Positions 33,584-45,888 of a stretch of 64,000 bases of DNA are shown here, piece after piece. Under the pieces are notes generated by a model, which was given only the letters and a program-made list of their open reading frames with translations, was not told where the DNA came from and did not search any database. The stretch spans positions 54,478,945-54,542,944 of the forward strand of contig NC_086384.1 of NCBI RefSeq assembly GCF_036588685.1. The letters are read 5' to 3'. The translations under genes were made by a program, and so were the position numbers. The stretch comes from Mytilus trossulus (Eukaryota; Mollusca; Bivalvia; Mytilida; Mytilidae). Each line of letters begins with the position of its first letter. Positions within the stretch are counted from its first letter, which is position 1.

Positions 33584-36250
33584 CTAGAGGCTCTCAAGAG
33601 CCTGTATCGCTCACCTGATTCTACCTGGGTTTTTGAAATCATATAAAAAAAAGATAAAATTTGGCTACAAAGTAACAACACTTGGCTAAAAGCTAAAAAT
33701 TAAACTGGATCTGTTACTTGTCATGATAAAACAATATCATATCAATATCTTCAAGCATGAAGAAACAATTCCTGCAAGAATGTGTCCATAGACTAGTTCA
33801 TGAATGCCCCACTTGCACTATCATTTTCTTTGTTCAGTGACCATGAAATTGGGAACAAAGCTCTTATTTGGCATTAAATTTAGACAGATCATATCATTGG
33901 ACTTCAACTTCATCAAAAACTACTTTGACCAAAAATTTTAACCTGAAGAAAGACAGACAGAGAAACCAATGCACAAACCGAGAAACAAAATGCCCATACA
34001 TATAAAAGGGGCATAAAAAAGTGAGGAAAACTGGATGGACAGACCACAGAAAGCCTTCAAAGGGAACTAAAAAGTTAAAACCATTGAAAATCACATATAT
34101 CAGAATACCTATTTAAACATGTTAAACAGTGATTTTTTTTTTCTTCTCAAATAACTACAATTTCTGTTTGCATCCTCAACTGTCACCTTTCTCTAGTTAA
34201 AATTGTTTGATATACTTTACATGTCATTTTTAAAGCATAAAGGTACATGTTTAATGTGTTTTGTCTAACTAATATAAACTTCCTAATAATCCAAATTGCA
34301 AAATAATTATGTTTTAAATTTAACTACTTTTTTGTTGTTGAGGGCAAAGAAATTCAAAAGTAACATTGTAATCCCACATGTAGCATTAATTCTGCACCAC
34401 AAATATTGGCTGATGTGCAATGGATTAACACAGTAGCGCAAATTTTGATTAAGCCGAAGTGCGATGATGGCATTGTGACACTTTTTTATCGATAAAATTG
34501 CTGAATTGCTAAGGTGGTAATTTGAATTTGTTTATCATATTTTCTATGTTATTTTTTAATGTTTACATGTGAATTTGGTCAAGGAAAATCCTGTTTACCA
34601 CCCACTTCATTTAGTGGTGATATAATTTGATTGGTTGAGGTCACAAGTTGATAAAACATTCATATATATATATATATATTCTATATAACATAATACCTTG
34701 TCTTAACTTGCTCATGCTGGTGTCCATGTACTGTGTCTAATATTTTCCCCTTTTCTTTACTTTTCTTCACTTATATATGTTCCATTTCTCCCAAAAGTAA
34801 AAAAAAAACTCAACTTCATCAGGCCCATTGACCATGTTGACATATATTAGCTTGTTTTTGTGGAAAAATGACCTCTGAAATTAAAACAATTAAAATATTG
34901 ATTTTATTACAATTTACTGATTTAAGGATTATCTTATGTACCTATGTTTAGTAAACCAGATGCTCTGCAGGGCACAGCTTTATAAGATTGCAGAGGTCAA
35001 ACCCTGAACATGTGGAGCAAGTATGACACAACATTTAAGCTTGATACAGCTCTGAATTTGGATTGTGATTAAATAGATGACACAACATAGGTTTCTGACA
35101 CAGAATAAATATGTGGTCTAAGAACTTAAACTTAAAAACTTAAAAATTTTAAATTGGAAAAATGGTTAAAAATTGACTATAAAGGGCAATAACTACTTCA
35201 GGAGTCAACTGACCATTTTGGTCCTGTTGACTTATTTGTAAATCTTACTTTGCTGAACATTTTTGCTGTTTACAGTTTATCTCTATCCATAATAATATTA
35301 AAGATAATTTCCAAAAACAGCAAAATTTCTTTAAAATTACCAATTCAGGGGCAGCAACCCAATAACGGGTTGTCCCATTCATCTTAAAATTTCAGGGCAG
35401 ATAGATCTTGACCAGATAAACAATTTTACCCCATGTCAGATTTGCTCTAAATGCGTTGGTTTTTGAGTTATAACCAAAAACTGCATTTAACCTACATGTT
35501 CTATTTTAAGCCGTGGCGGCCATGTTTTTTGATGAAATGGGAATCTAGGTTTGATGCTGGGTCAGCGGACGCATTTTTCAAACTAGATACCCTAAAGATG
35601 ATTGTGTCTAAGTTTGGATTAATTTGGCCCGGTAGTTTCAGAGGAGAAGATTTTTGTAAAAGATCATGGAAATTAATGAAAAATGATTAAAAATTGACTA
35701 TAAAGGGCAATAACTCCTAAAGGGGTCAACTGACCATTTTGGTCATGTTGACTTATTTGTAAATCTTACTTTGCTGAACATTATTGCTGTTTACAGTTTA
35801 TCTCCATCTATAATTATAATATTCAAGATAATAACCAAAAACAGTAAAATTTCCTTAAAACTACCAATTTAGGGGCAGCAACCCATCAAGGGGTTGTCCG
35901 ATTCATCTGAAAATTTCAGGGCAGATAGATCTTGACCTGATAAACAATTTTACCCCATGTCAGATTTGCTCTAAATGCTTTGGTTTTTGAGTTATAAGCC
36001 AAAAACTGCATTTTACCCCTATGTTCTATTTTTAGCCATGGCGGCCATGTTTTTTTATGAAATGGGAATTAAAACACAAACTTTATTCTAGATACCCTGT
36101 AGGAATCAATCAGATGAAGTTTGGTTTGAATTGGTTCTGTAGTTTCAGAGGAGAAGACTTTTGTAAATGTTAACGACGACAGACGCAGGACGACGACACG
36201 GACGCCAAGTGATGGGAAAAGCTCACTAGGCCCTTTGGGCCCAGTGAGCT
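33584..36250. repeat. Bivalve interspersed repeat (CTAGAGGCTCTCAAGAGCC .. GGGCCCAGTGAGCT)
   Basis: Begins CTAGAGGCTCTCAAGAGCCTG with TATCGCTCACCTG and ends in AAGTGATGGGAAAAGCTCAC and GGGCCCAGTGAGCT, termini I recognise from a widespread bivalve repeat. It contains a ~520-bp internal tandem duplication: AAATTGACTATAAAGGGCAA at ~35170 and again at ~35693, each followed by AGATAGATCTTGACC..GCCATG. Mirror copy 49986-52647. No transposase. Confidence 0.7.
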
Positions 36251-36687
36251 AAAAATGCTTATTTTGGACCTTTTTTTTGGCCCCTTATTCCAAAACTGTT
36301 TGGACCAAAACTCCCAAAATCAATCCTAACCTTCCTTTTGTGGTCCTAAACCTTATGGTCATAGAAATTTCATACATTTCTGTTGACTTATACTAAAGTT
36401 ATTGTGCGAAAAATAAGAAAAATGCTTATTTGGGCCCTTTTTGGCCCCTAATTCCTAAACTGTTGGGACCAAAACTCCCAAAATCAATCCCAACCTTCCT
36501 TTTATGGTCATTAACCTTGTGTTTAAATTTCATAGATTTCTATACTTGATTGTAAAGAGAGCTTCCAATTAAAATAAATAGTATGTTACTGCTAACATGG
36601 TTAATTTTCAAACTAACCCAAGAATAAAAAATGTCACCTCTATGTCCTCAACATTTACTTGTACATGTACGTACATTGTACATGTAA

Positions 36688-39281
36688 GGGACGACATCAA
36701 AAGATTGATGTAGGATAAAAAATTTAAATCAAATAGTTTGGGGGTGGGGGGTTTAAAATTCTGCAAGTTTTGTATATATCTAAAATCGATATTTGGGTGG
36801 AATCAGAAAAAATGAAGATTTTAACATATTGGGGCATATTGTTTGCCCCATTATATTTAGGAAAGTAAATTAAATGTCAAACCAACAAGTTCAATACCAG
36901 CTAACTTGCTGCCAAATTTCATTTAGATATCTTGTACCAGCCAAAAGTTTTATTAAAAAAACATGTCAAATTTGTCAGGAGTGTGACGCTTTTTGTGTGA
37001 CAGGATTTTTTTTTAATAATTTACATGTTGAGTAAAAATTATTATGATGAATGCATGTATATGAAGATGGTTTATAATCATTCTTCAATACTAGGTTTTG
37101 TAGATTATAGATTGGTGTAATCATTGCACAAATATTATGTAAATAAATATACATTATGAAAAGGTATGTACCAAAAATTAATATTGGCAAAATTTGACAA
37201 TTTCTAAATTAAAGTGTTATGGTTGTATTTTAAAGGAGTATTTGTGTGTAAAACTGGTAAGTATTTATTGTATACATGTATAAGCTATCCATAAAAGGCT
37301 ATACAGACATCCTGAGGTGCATAATTCACATATTGGATTAACTTCTATACAAGCACCCAAAAATGTCAGGAGTGTGACAACTGTCTTTAAACATGTACCA
37401 AATTTATATTATGCTTTTCATCTTACATTGTTATTTATTTTTCAGAAGCACCTGTTCCATAGAGAAGAAAAACATTTATTGCAGCTGTGATAATCTATAT
37501 GTTGAATCTACACACTTGATTTTTAGATGTCAGGAGTGTGACACTTTTTTTATACATTCAATGACATTGTTTAAATTTTAATTACATATTAAAAAAAATG
37601 ATCCATTGTTACTTGGTGTCAAAATTTTGATAGAAGAAGGTTAGTAAATACAAAATTTAAACAATATATGTCATTGAATGTATAAAAAAAGTGTCACACT
37701 CCTGACATCTAAAAATCAAGTGTGTAGATTCAACATATAGATTATCACAGCTGCACTAAATGTTTTTCTTCTCTATGGAACAGGTGCTTCTGAAAAATAA
37801 ATAACAATGTAAGATGAAAAGCATTATATAAATTTGACAGTTGTCACACTCCTGACATTTTTGGGTGCTTGTATAGAAGTTAATCCAATATGTGAATTAT
37901 GCACCTCAGGATGTCTGTATAGCCTTTTATGGATAGCTTATACATGTATACAATAAATACTTACCAGTGTTACACACAAATACTCCTTTAAAATATAACC
38001 ATAACACTTTAATTTAGAAATTATCAAATTTTGCCAATATTAATTTTTGGTACATACCTTTACACAATGTATATTTATTTACATAATATTTGTGCAATGA
38101 TAACACCAATCTATAATCTACAAAACCTAGTATTGAAGAATGATTATAAACCATCTTCATATACATGCATTCATCATAATAATTTTTACTCAACATGTAA
38201 ATTATTAAAAAAAAATCCTGTCACACAAAAAGCGTCACACTCCTGACAAATTTGACATGTTTTTTTAATAAAACTTTTGGCTGGTACAAGATATCTAAAT
38301 GAAATTTGGCTGCAAGTTAGCTGGTATTGAACTTGTCGGTTTGACATTTAATTTTCTTTCCTAAATATAATGGGGCAAACAATATGCCCCAATATGTTAA
38401 AATCTTTATTTTTTCTGATTCCACCCTTATGTTGATTAAAAAAAAAAGAGAACATATTCTATATATTCAATAATTTCATGAAATTTCGATAGAATTGCCT
38501 TCTGGTTTTTGATACTTTTCTTCCAACATGTGATAAATGCATTCATATTATATATTTTTTGATATATATGATATGTGTCAAATATGTCAGGAGTGTGACA
38601 AAATCCCAGAAATGGATGCTTTTCTAAAAAGATGATTACTTTAAAAGTGTAGCCTATATTGGTATATTTTTTTTTGCTGATTGTTAACAAAAGTTGCGTC
38701 TTTAATGGAAAGGTGTTTTTGTTAATATTTTTAAGTAATTTTTTTCTGTATTTAAACTTTTATAACCAGGTCATTCATAATCTGCCATACATAAAGTGCT
38801 AAAACAGGATTTTTTTCAAATTGATGGCGATAATGTATAGAGCATTTGGTATCCAAATGTTCCTTAATCAACCTGGCATTAATAGGAAATATGTTTATGC
38901 TTTTAATGTATTCTTAATTGATGTAAATCATGTGTATATGTTTAGTTGTATTTGTTCAAATTACTGATTTTGTTAGTTATTAAAAGTTAAAATTATTCTT
39001 AATGTCTTAATGCTTTGTCTGGACACTTAAGTTTCATAAAATAAATGATATGGTGAAGGTGGTGAGACAAATCCTGAACCCCAAAAAATATGTTTATTTT
39101 TGACCATGCTCGTCACACTTTTGCCTCATTTTTTCTGATTCCACCCATTTACATATATATCCCTATTGGTAAATCAATTTTTCCCAAATTAAGTTAAGAG
39201 GGGGGGTGTGGGGTGAGTGAAAAAACTATGTGAAGTAAGTTTTTTATCCTACATTGTACATTGAACTTTTGATGTCGTCCC
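36688..39281. repeat. GGGACGACATC-family MITE, interrupted copy
   Basis: A 238-bp MITE (GGGACGACATCAAAAGATTG .. GATGTCGTCCC) with TAA on both sides, split at 36794/39147 by the 2352-bp element. The uninterrupted mirror copy at 49311-49548 is the same length. A third copy lies at 17714-17944. Confidence 0.88.
36795..39146. mobile_element. 2352-bp TIR element with ATTT target duplication and nested palindrome
   Basis: The termini GGGTGGAATCAGAAAAAATG (36795) and CATTTTTTCTGATTCCACCC (ending 39146) are inverted, with ATTT at 36791-36794 and 39147-39150. The right arm retains one AAAT at 49442-49445, the empty site. The first ~1.63 kb (36795-38427) is itself a near-perfect hairpin, closing with a third terminus copy near 38409-38427. 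A 15-base motif TGTCAGGAGTGTGAC occurs about seven times (near 36976, 37365, 37529 and 38587 on plus; 37692, 37850 and 38232 on minus). No transposase frame. A 4-bp duplication excludes Tc1/mariner, piggyBac and hAT; the superfamily is unassigned. Confidence 0.9.
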
Positions 39282-39876
39282 TAAGTCTGAAAACAAAAAA
39301 ATATTTAAACAACTTAAACATAACTTTCATGACATACCTCTAATCATACATTTGCAATGTTTCATTGACCATGTTGGCTGCTGCTCCTTATTTGCACATG
39401 AATCAATACAGCACTTTTCAAATCCACTACCAGTCTAGATACATGTATAAATATAGAAATCATCGCCTCTAATGACTTCTGTTTTGTTGATTATTTTCCA
39501 CTACTTCTTTAAGTGCTTGTACTTTCTTTAAAAATGCTAAAAGAAAAATGTTTAAATGCATAAACATGATAAAAGGAAGTTAGGATACATGTAACTGGCA
39601 AAATTGCCTCACTTTGACATTTCAAAATAAGACTAACAGATTTGCCCTAAAAAATATGACTTTATAAAAAGCATTTCATCAATTACATGTATTTTAATGT
39701 TCTTCTGCATCATTTCAAATCAATATGATCAATACGACATTTTAATGAATGAACTGGTTATATTGCATCTCTGATTTTGTCAATTAATGTCAATCTTTGG
39801 GCAATAAACATAATACATTTACATGTATTAACATGATTAAGGAATTTGAAATTTTAAGTTACATGTGTATATGAAG

Positions 39877-39985
39877 ATGTGGTATGAGTGCCAATGAGAC
39901 AACTCTCCATCAAAATAACAATTTATAAATGTAAATTATAGGTCAAGGTACGGCCTTTAACATAGAGCCTTGGCTCACACCGAAC
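39877..39985 (+). repeat. Interspersed mussel repeat, short form
   Basis: GAAGATGTGGTATGAGTGCC followed by AATGAGACAACTCTCCATC..AAGGTACGGCCTTTAACA. Mirror copy at ~48608-48715. Confidence 0.65.
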
Positions 39986-41001
39986 AGCAAGTATATACAT
40001 GTATGTATCACAATTTTGTGCTGTATTCATGTCAGTTCTGACTTTAATACACCTATGTAGATAATAAAATTGAGAATGGAAATGGGGAATATCTATACAT
40101 TAAATGTCCATCAAACCATCTAATGCCCAATTTTTTTTAATTTCTATAGAATTACAACCACATGATTACATGGATTAATTATCTGCCTTTTCACAATGAA
40201 AATGACATGAAAAAAAATAGTATAATAACAGCATCCCCCTTTTATAAAGTGACTTGTATTTATTTTGTACACTGTTAAACAATCTTTTGTGTCTGGCTTC
40301 ATGCATTTAGTGATATTTCTTTTCAATTTGGTACTGGATATTGATTGGTATGTCTTATATAAAATTATGAGTGAGTTTTAATTCTTGTTTCAAACAAGCA
40401 GATAGTACATGTATATGGGTATTAAAATTAGAAAACATTTCAGAAAAGAATACCCACTTTAGAGTGGTCCGTAACAGCGTAAGACACATGTAATCTTATT
40501 TTTTTATTTAAATTACCTTTAAAGGAATTATTGAAGCATCATCACTCATGACTGGAGAGGCCCCAGTTTGGCAGTCAGTGCAACCCCCCACTTTTTTTAA
40601 CATTTCTGGATCTGCCACTGTTGACCAATTCAACCAGCTGTGAAAATAAGATAAAGGTTATGTGAAACTTGGCATTCACTACACACAAAACAGTTGACTT
40701 ATTACTTATTTACTTGGAATGATCAAGATTTTACATAAACTAAAATCATATAAAATCAAACAGTGACTGTGTATCCCAAACTCTGTGCATGTATGATTGA
40801 CAAAAGGTGGTCAATGGTTTTCAGGGTGTTTGGTGGTGTTTTGGGTAACGAAAAGACCCACCCCTCTGGATTTCATGTTTTTATGCCTCAGATTTTGCAA
40901 TCAGGACCCCTCCAACCCCCCTAAAACACAAATACTTTGTTTACAAAATACCCTGTTCTCACAAGAAGGTCATAAATAAGGGACCTATTCTAACCAGCAG
41001 G

Positions 41002-41712
41002 GGGTATCAGGATCGTTCGCCCTAGGTTCGTTCGCCCTGATAGTCCGTTCGCCCTGGGTTCGTTCGCCCTATATTCATTTATGATATGTATATGTTACAT
41101 TAATAAACGAAATATATAAATATATATTTCAATTTATGTTCATGTATATCTATTAAAAGTTAAATACAGAATATTTGGCAAATTTATATTAATTAAATAA
41201 AATTTTTGGCTGCATTGTTACACTTTATTTTATAATTACTTTTTATTACTATTGATTGAATTTTGATTGCTGATAAGGTATCATTTGAAATCTTTGATAT
41301 CTCTGATGGTTATATGAATTTTCTTTGATGGATTAATTATAATGAAAATAACATTTTTCTCAAAAAAAATAGTCAGCTTGGATAGATAAAAACACCGATG
41401 ACAAGTGATCAATGTACAGCAGTGTGACTGTGTTTTTGGTATTTGTTTTACTAAGAGTAATTCAATTTGATAGTGAATGTACAGAAACTTATAACCTAGT
41501 CCTAGTAGCAGCTAGCTATAAACAACATGATAAATCGCAAATATTCGGCCAAATTGTAGACTGACTTCAACACATTCAATTATATACATGTACACACAAC
41601 GCAACACTATTTACTAAAAATTGAAATCAGGGCGAACGGACTCTGGGCGAACAGGTATTAGGGCGAACAGAAACTAGGGCGAACCGGAATCAGGGCCGAC
41701 GGACCCAGATTC
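41002..41712. mobile_element. 711-bp element with terminal TTCGCCCT arrays and 8-bp target duplication
   Basis: Flanked by CCAGCAGG on both sides (40994-41001 and 41713-41720). Each end carries about four tandem GTTCGCCCT units of ~15 bp; the right end shows AGGGCGAAC in reverse orientation. The AT-rich core has no transposase. The 8-bp duplication suggests a hAT-type or similar superfamily. Mirror copy 46877-47587. Confidence 0.82.
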
Positions 41713-42700
41713 CCAGCAGGGCATGAAACAGCAACCCTAATTTTTGGCATATTTGTAATATAAAAATAATATAGGAAGTACCCCTCCCCTTTTTCCCAGA
41801 TACAAACATACCATTCATATGTCGGATAGTGTTGTATTATTATGTTTTATGATATAAACTCATCATGCTCAATGGAACTGAAAGTTGAAGTACATGAAGT
41901 ATGGAAGATGTCTTAAATTATTTACAAAATTATTTACAGAGTATGGACTATGGACGATGTGCACGGTGTGGCGGTACATGGTCGACACAGAGAGAATTTA
42001 ATGCTTACATCTTTCTGCTTTAAAAATCCATTTTAAAAAATGTGAATGATAAATTTATTTTTACCTTTCTTTGTGCTTTCCAAGTGGCAAGTCACCAATC
42101 AAAACAAAAATACTTTCCGTTGCGTTGACTTTCATTTCAATCGTTCCCTGTTTTTTTCCAGTGAATCTACAAGTTATCTATTTCCATTTATTTGTTAATC
42201 GGTTTGGCCATCAGTTTGAACAACCAGAGTTGTTTATACCATATATCTCTGACTCTGTCCATTCTTGCAGTTAGTTTAAAAAAATTGAAACCTCCATCCG
42301 CAGCTCGTGAGCGTCCATAGTATTGCGTCATAGTATACAAAATGGTAACGGGGAGAATTCCGGGTTTGCGTACTCACGTACATTTGCTAAAGTGAGGGTC
42401 TGGAAACCGTTTCGGGAGGAAAGAATAAAGAATGATGGACAAATTAAAGTGCAGAATAATGAGAAAAATAAAGAAAGGAAAGAGGAGAGTAAAAATGCAA
42501 AAAATAGAACAAAGAACATTTGAGAATCATGGGGTTCAACTTCTAAATTATAATTAGACTGAATATTGAAAATTATTGAAAGTAAAGGACACATTATAAA
42601 TGAAGAAACAGAGAAAATGTTAATGGTCTGAAAATTAAAGATATAAAGGACCCTCATCCAGAACCTTGTATTTATTATTATTCAATTAGTTTGTTACATA

Positions 42701-43713
42701 CAGGGGCGGATCCAGGATTTTCAGTTAGGGGGGGGGGGCAAAGTTTTATATTCGCCAAGCGGAGGGAGGCGAAAAAAATTTGGAGTTTTTTTTAGGTAAA
42801 ATTATTAAAATATTCTTCCAAAGGGGTGAAATGTAGATATTTCGAACTATTGTGCAGTAAAATAAGCAAGAAATTAAAGTTTCTTAATGAAACGGCCATA
42901 ATCCACACAGGTCTGACAACAATCTACAGATAGACGGACGCAAAGTGAGACGAGACAGTTCACAATTGCTCACCTGACCAATATATTTTGCAAACGAAAA
43001 TTTCTACTTTTACCAGAGATTTTTTATTTTTTAATTGTCCTTCCATAATATCTGGGTTTTTTTACTCTTTTGATTTTCGCAGGTTGTGCCAGACTTTACT
43101 GTGTTCGCTAAAAACAATTAAAATCAGAATGAGATGCATTTACGCAGATATCTTTATTTTCTTGGGATGCCAAGCATGTAATACAGTACAGAATTCGACT
43201 AAATTTTTAGGTTTGCAAGTGAGAAACAAATATAGACACAGGGATACAAATTAATAAACTAAGCTTCCGCTTGAAACACTATCTTTCATTACGGATATTA
43301 TGAAAGAATCTCAGCTGCCGACTGTTTTCTTGATCGCATCATGATGACATTTTGAAAGTGAGTAAGGGATGTTTTGGAACTACGATTTATCAAAGAAATT
43401 GATTATAAAAACCGGAAATACAATATAACATTTGTATTTACTTTAACTGCTAAAACCTATTATATTTGTCATCAAATGCAGCTACGCGTGTGACACCTTC
43501 CCGTTTGAAATAATAACTTTAATAAAGCGTAGGTCAGTTGATTAGTAATCATGTTGATTCTGTTAAACTGACTGTTTTATATACTTTGAATGTTAAAAAA
43601 CATGGAATGGTCTCTTCTGATACTTAAATATGTTGAAGTCAACCCATGCTTTGCAAATTTTAGGGAGGGGGGGGGGCGCACGCCCGCCACGCCCCCGCCT
43701 AAATCTGCGCCTG
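42701..43713. mobile_element. CAGGGGCGGATCC-type non-autonomous element
   Basis: Left end CAGGGGCGGATCCAGGATTTT followed by a poly-G run; right end poly-G, then CGCCCGCCACGCCCCCGCCT and AAATCTGCGCCTG. The complement of the right end, CAGGCGCAGATTT, resembles the left end. The poly-G lengths differ between this and the mirror copy (44866-45888). No transposase; the 88-codon frame inside (42988-43254) is not supported as a gene. Confidence 0.7.
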
Positions 43714-43857
43714 ACATTTCTTTTTTCTTTTATGTGGTAGTAGTTTGATAAAATTAGTTGTCATATTTTTTTTTATAGTGACAGTGTTTGAGTTGGTCAT
43801 GTTGTATAGAAAAGAGAAATTGAGAAGGACGTTTATTCTCAAGAGTCACAACTCACA

Positions 43858-44262
43858 ATACATGCGTTTACCAGGTGTTCTTGAAAACGTATTGTAAACA
43901 TGCGTTTCACCATATGTTTACCATGTGTTTTGAGTAACAGGTGGTAAACATGTGTTTGAAACCATGCGTTTCCCATATGTTTGAAAAACATGTGGTAAAC
44001 ATGCGTTGATGAACGCATGTGAAACACATGTTTACAAAACACATGAGAAACATACGTTTGACCATATGTTTACCATATGTTTTAAGAAACACCTGGTAAA
44101 CATGCGTTTGAAAACATGTGGTTTACATATGTTTGTAAAAACACCTGGTAAACGCATGTTTTGAGTAACACCTGGTAAACATATGTTTAAAAACAGGTTG
44201 TTAACGTATGTTTTGAGTAATACCCTATAAACATATTGATGTTTAAAAACATATGTTTTCAG
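43858..44262. repeat. Degenerate array of ACATGCGTTT units in the palindrome spacer
   Basis: About 14 units with AAACATGCGTTT, ACCAGGTGTT/AACACCTGGTAAAC and CATATGTTT, spaced ~25-35 bp, the same family as at the outer ends of the inverted repeat. Confidence 0.75.
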
Positions 44263-44725
44263 ATTTTATATGATTACTTAAATTAAGGGGGAAAGCATTA
44301 AACTTCAAAAAGAGAGGGTATGATTATGTTTTTCTGACTCAGAAGTTTTTTTTTGCACACAGTGTGTACACATTTAATTAGTTTTTCGACGCTATCAATC
44401 AAATTATTTTGTCAAAATTAAACACTATTAGGTATGTGGGAAATCCACATTCAGAATAATATTTTTGTCATCTGCTTGACTGACCAGAATATTTTTTTTT
44501 TCATCAAATTGGGGGTCAGATTTTTTTTTTAAACACTCCCCCCCTTTTTTTTTAAAGTTAAATGGTCTCCCCTTAGTAAGTGTCAGATTGTCTGAGGTAG
44601 TTTCTGTCTTGTTCAATGAGGCTCTTTAGAATTAGTGGAAAGAAGCATTTTATCATGTTAAAATCATGACAAACAATAGTCACTAAATTATGTTCCTCTA
44701 ATCTGTCAAAGCATGCTACTAGAAC
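44263..44725. other. Unique part of the palindrome spacer
   Basis: AT-rich with long T runs. It contains GCACACAGTGTGTACAC and no coding signal. Confidence 0.5.
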
Positions 44726-44865
44726 AGTTGTGACTCTTGAGAATAAACGTCCTTCTCAATTTCTCTTTTCTATACAACATGACCAACTCAAACACTGTCA
44801 CTATAAAAAAAAATATGACAACTAATTTTATCAAACTACTACCACATAAAAGAAAAAAGAAATGT

Positions 44866-45888
44866 CAGGCGCAGATTTAGGCGGGGGCGTGGCGGGCGTG
44901 CGCCCCCCCCCCCCCCCTCCCTAAAATTTGCAAAGCATGGGTTGACTTCAACATATTTAAGTATCAGAAGAGACCATTCCATGTTTTTTAACATTCAAAG
45001 TATATAAAACAGTCAGTTTAACAGAATCAACATGATTACTAATCAACTGACCTACGCTTTATTAAAGTTATTATTTCAAACGGGAAGGTGTCACACGCGT
45101 AGCTGCATTTGATGACAAATATAATAGGTTTTAGCAGTTAAAGTAAATACAAATGTTATATTGTATTTCCAGTTTTTATAATCAATTTCTTTGATAAATC
45201 GTAGTTCCAAAACATCCCTTACTCACTTTCAAAATGTCATCATGATGCGATCAAGAAAACAGTCGGCAGCTGAGATTCTTTCATAATATCCGTAATGAAA
45301 GATAGTGTTTCAAGCGGAAGCTTAGTTTATTAATTTGTATCTCTGTGTCTATATTTGTTTCTCACTTGCAACCCTAAAAATTTAGTCGAATTCTGTACTG
45401 TATTACATGCTTGGCATCCCAAGAAAATAAAGATATCTGCGTAAATGCATCTCATTCTGATTTTAATTGTTTTTAGCGAACACAGTAAAGTCTGGCACAA
45501 CCTGCGAAAATCAAAAGAGTAAAAAAAACCAGATATTATGGAAGGACAATTAAAAAATAAAAAATCTCTGGTAAAAGTAGAAATTTTCGTTTGCAAAATA
45601 TATTGGTCAGGTGAGCAATTGTGAACTGTCTCGTCTCACTTTGCGTCCGTCTATCTGTAGATTGTTGTCAGACCTGTGTGGATTATGGCCGTTTCATTAA
45701 GAAACTTTAATTTCTTGCTTATTTTACTGCACAATAGTTCGAAATATCTACATTTCACCCCTTTGGAAGAATATTTTAATAATTTTACCTAAAAAAAACT
45801 CCAAATTTTTTTCGCCTCCCTCCGCTTGGCGAATATAAAACTTTGCCCCCCCCCCCCCCCCTAACTGAAAATCCTGGATCCGCCCCTG
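44866..45888. mobile_element. Mirror copy of the CAGGGGCGGATCC-type element
   Basis: Inverted copy of 42701-43713 with longer poly-C runs near 44905-44918 and 45846-45861. Confidence 0.7.

Larger units (their letters stand above)
31515..43853 (+). repeat. Left arm of a giant inverted repeat
   Basis: The sequence from CACAGGCAAAATTGCAACGCATG (31515) to CTCAAGAGTCACAACT (43853) is repeated in reverse complement at 44726-54716. Excluding a 2352-bp element present only here (plus its 4-bp duplication), the arm is about 9.98 kb, against 9.99 kb on the right. Sample segments are identical over hundreds of bases (for example 42328-42657 with 45932-46261, and 42988-43254 with 45330-45596), with scattered substitutions and homopolymer-length changes elsewhere. 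Both arms carry the same series of MITEs at matching places. No gene is inside. Confidence 0.95.

Noticed and set aside
37393-37581. 62-codon frame with Cys-rich FRCQECDTF
   Set aside because: The Cys-rich part is simply the TGTCAGGAGTGTGAC motif read in frame; non-coding element.
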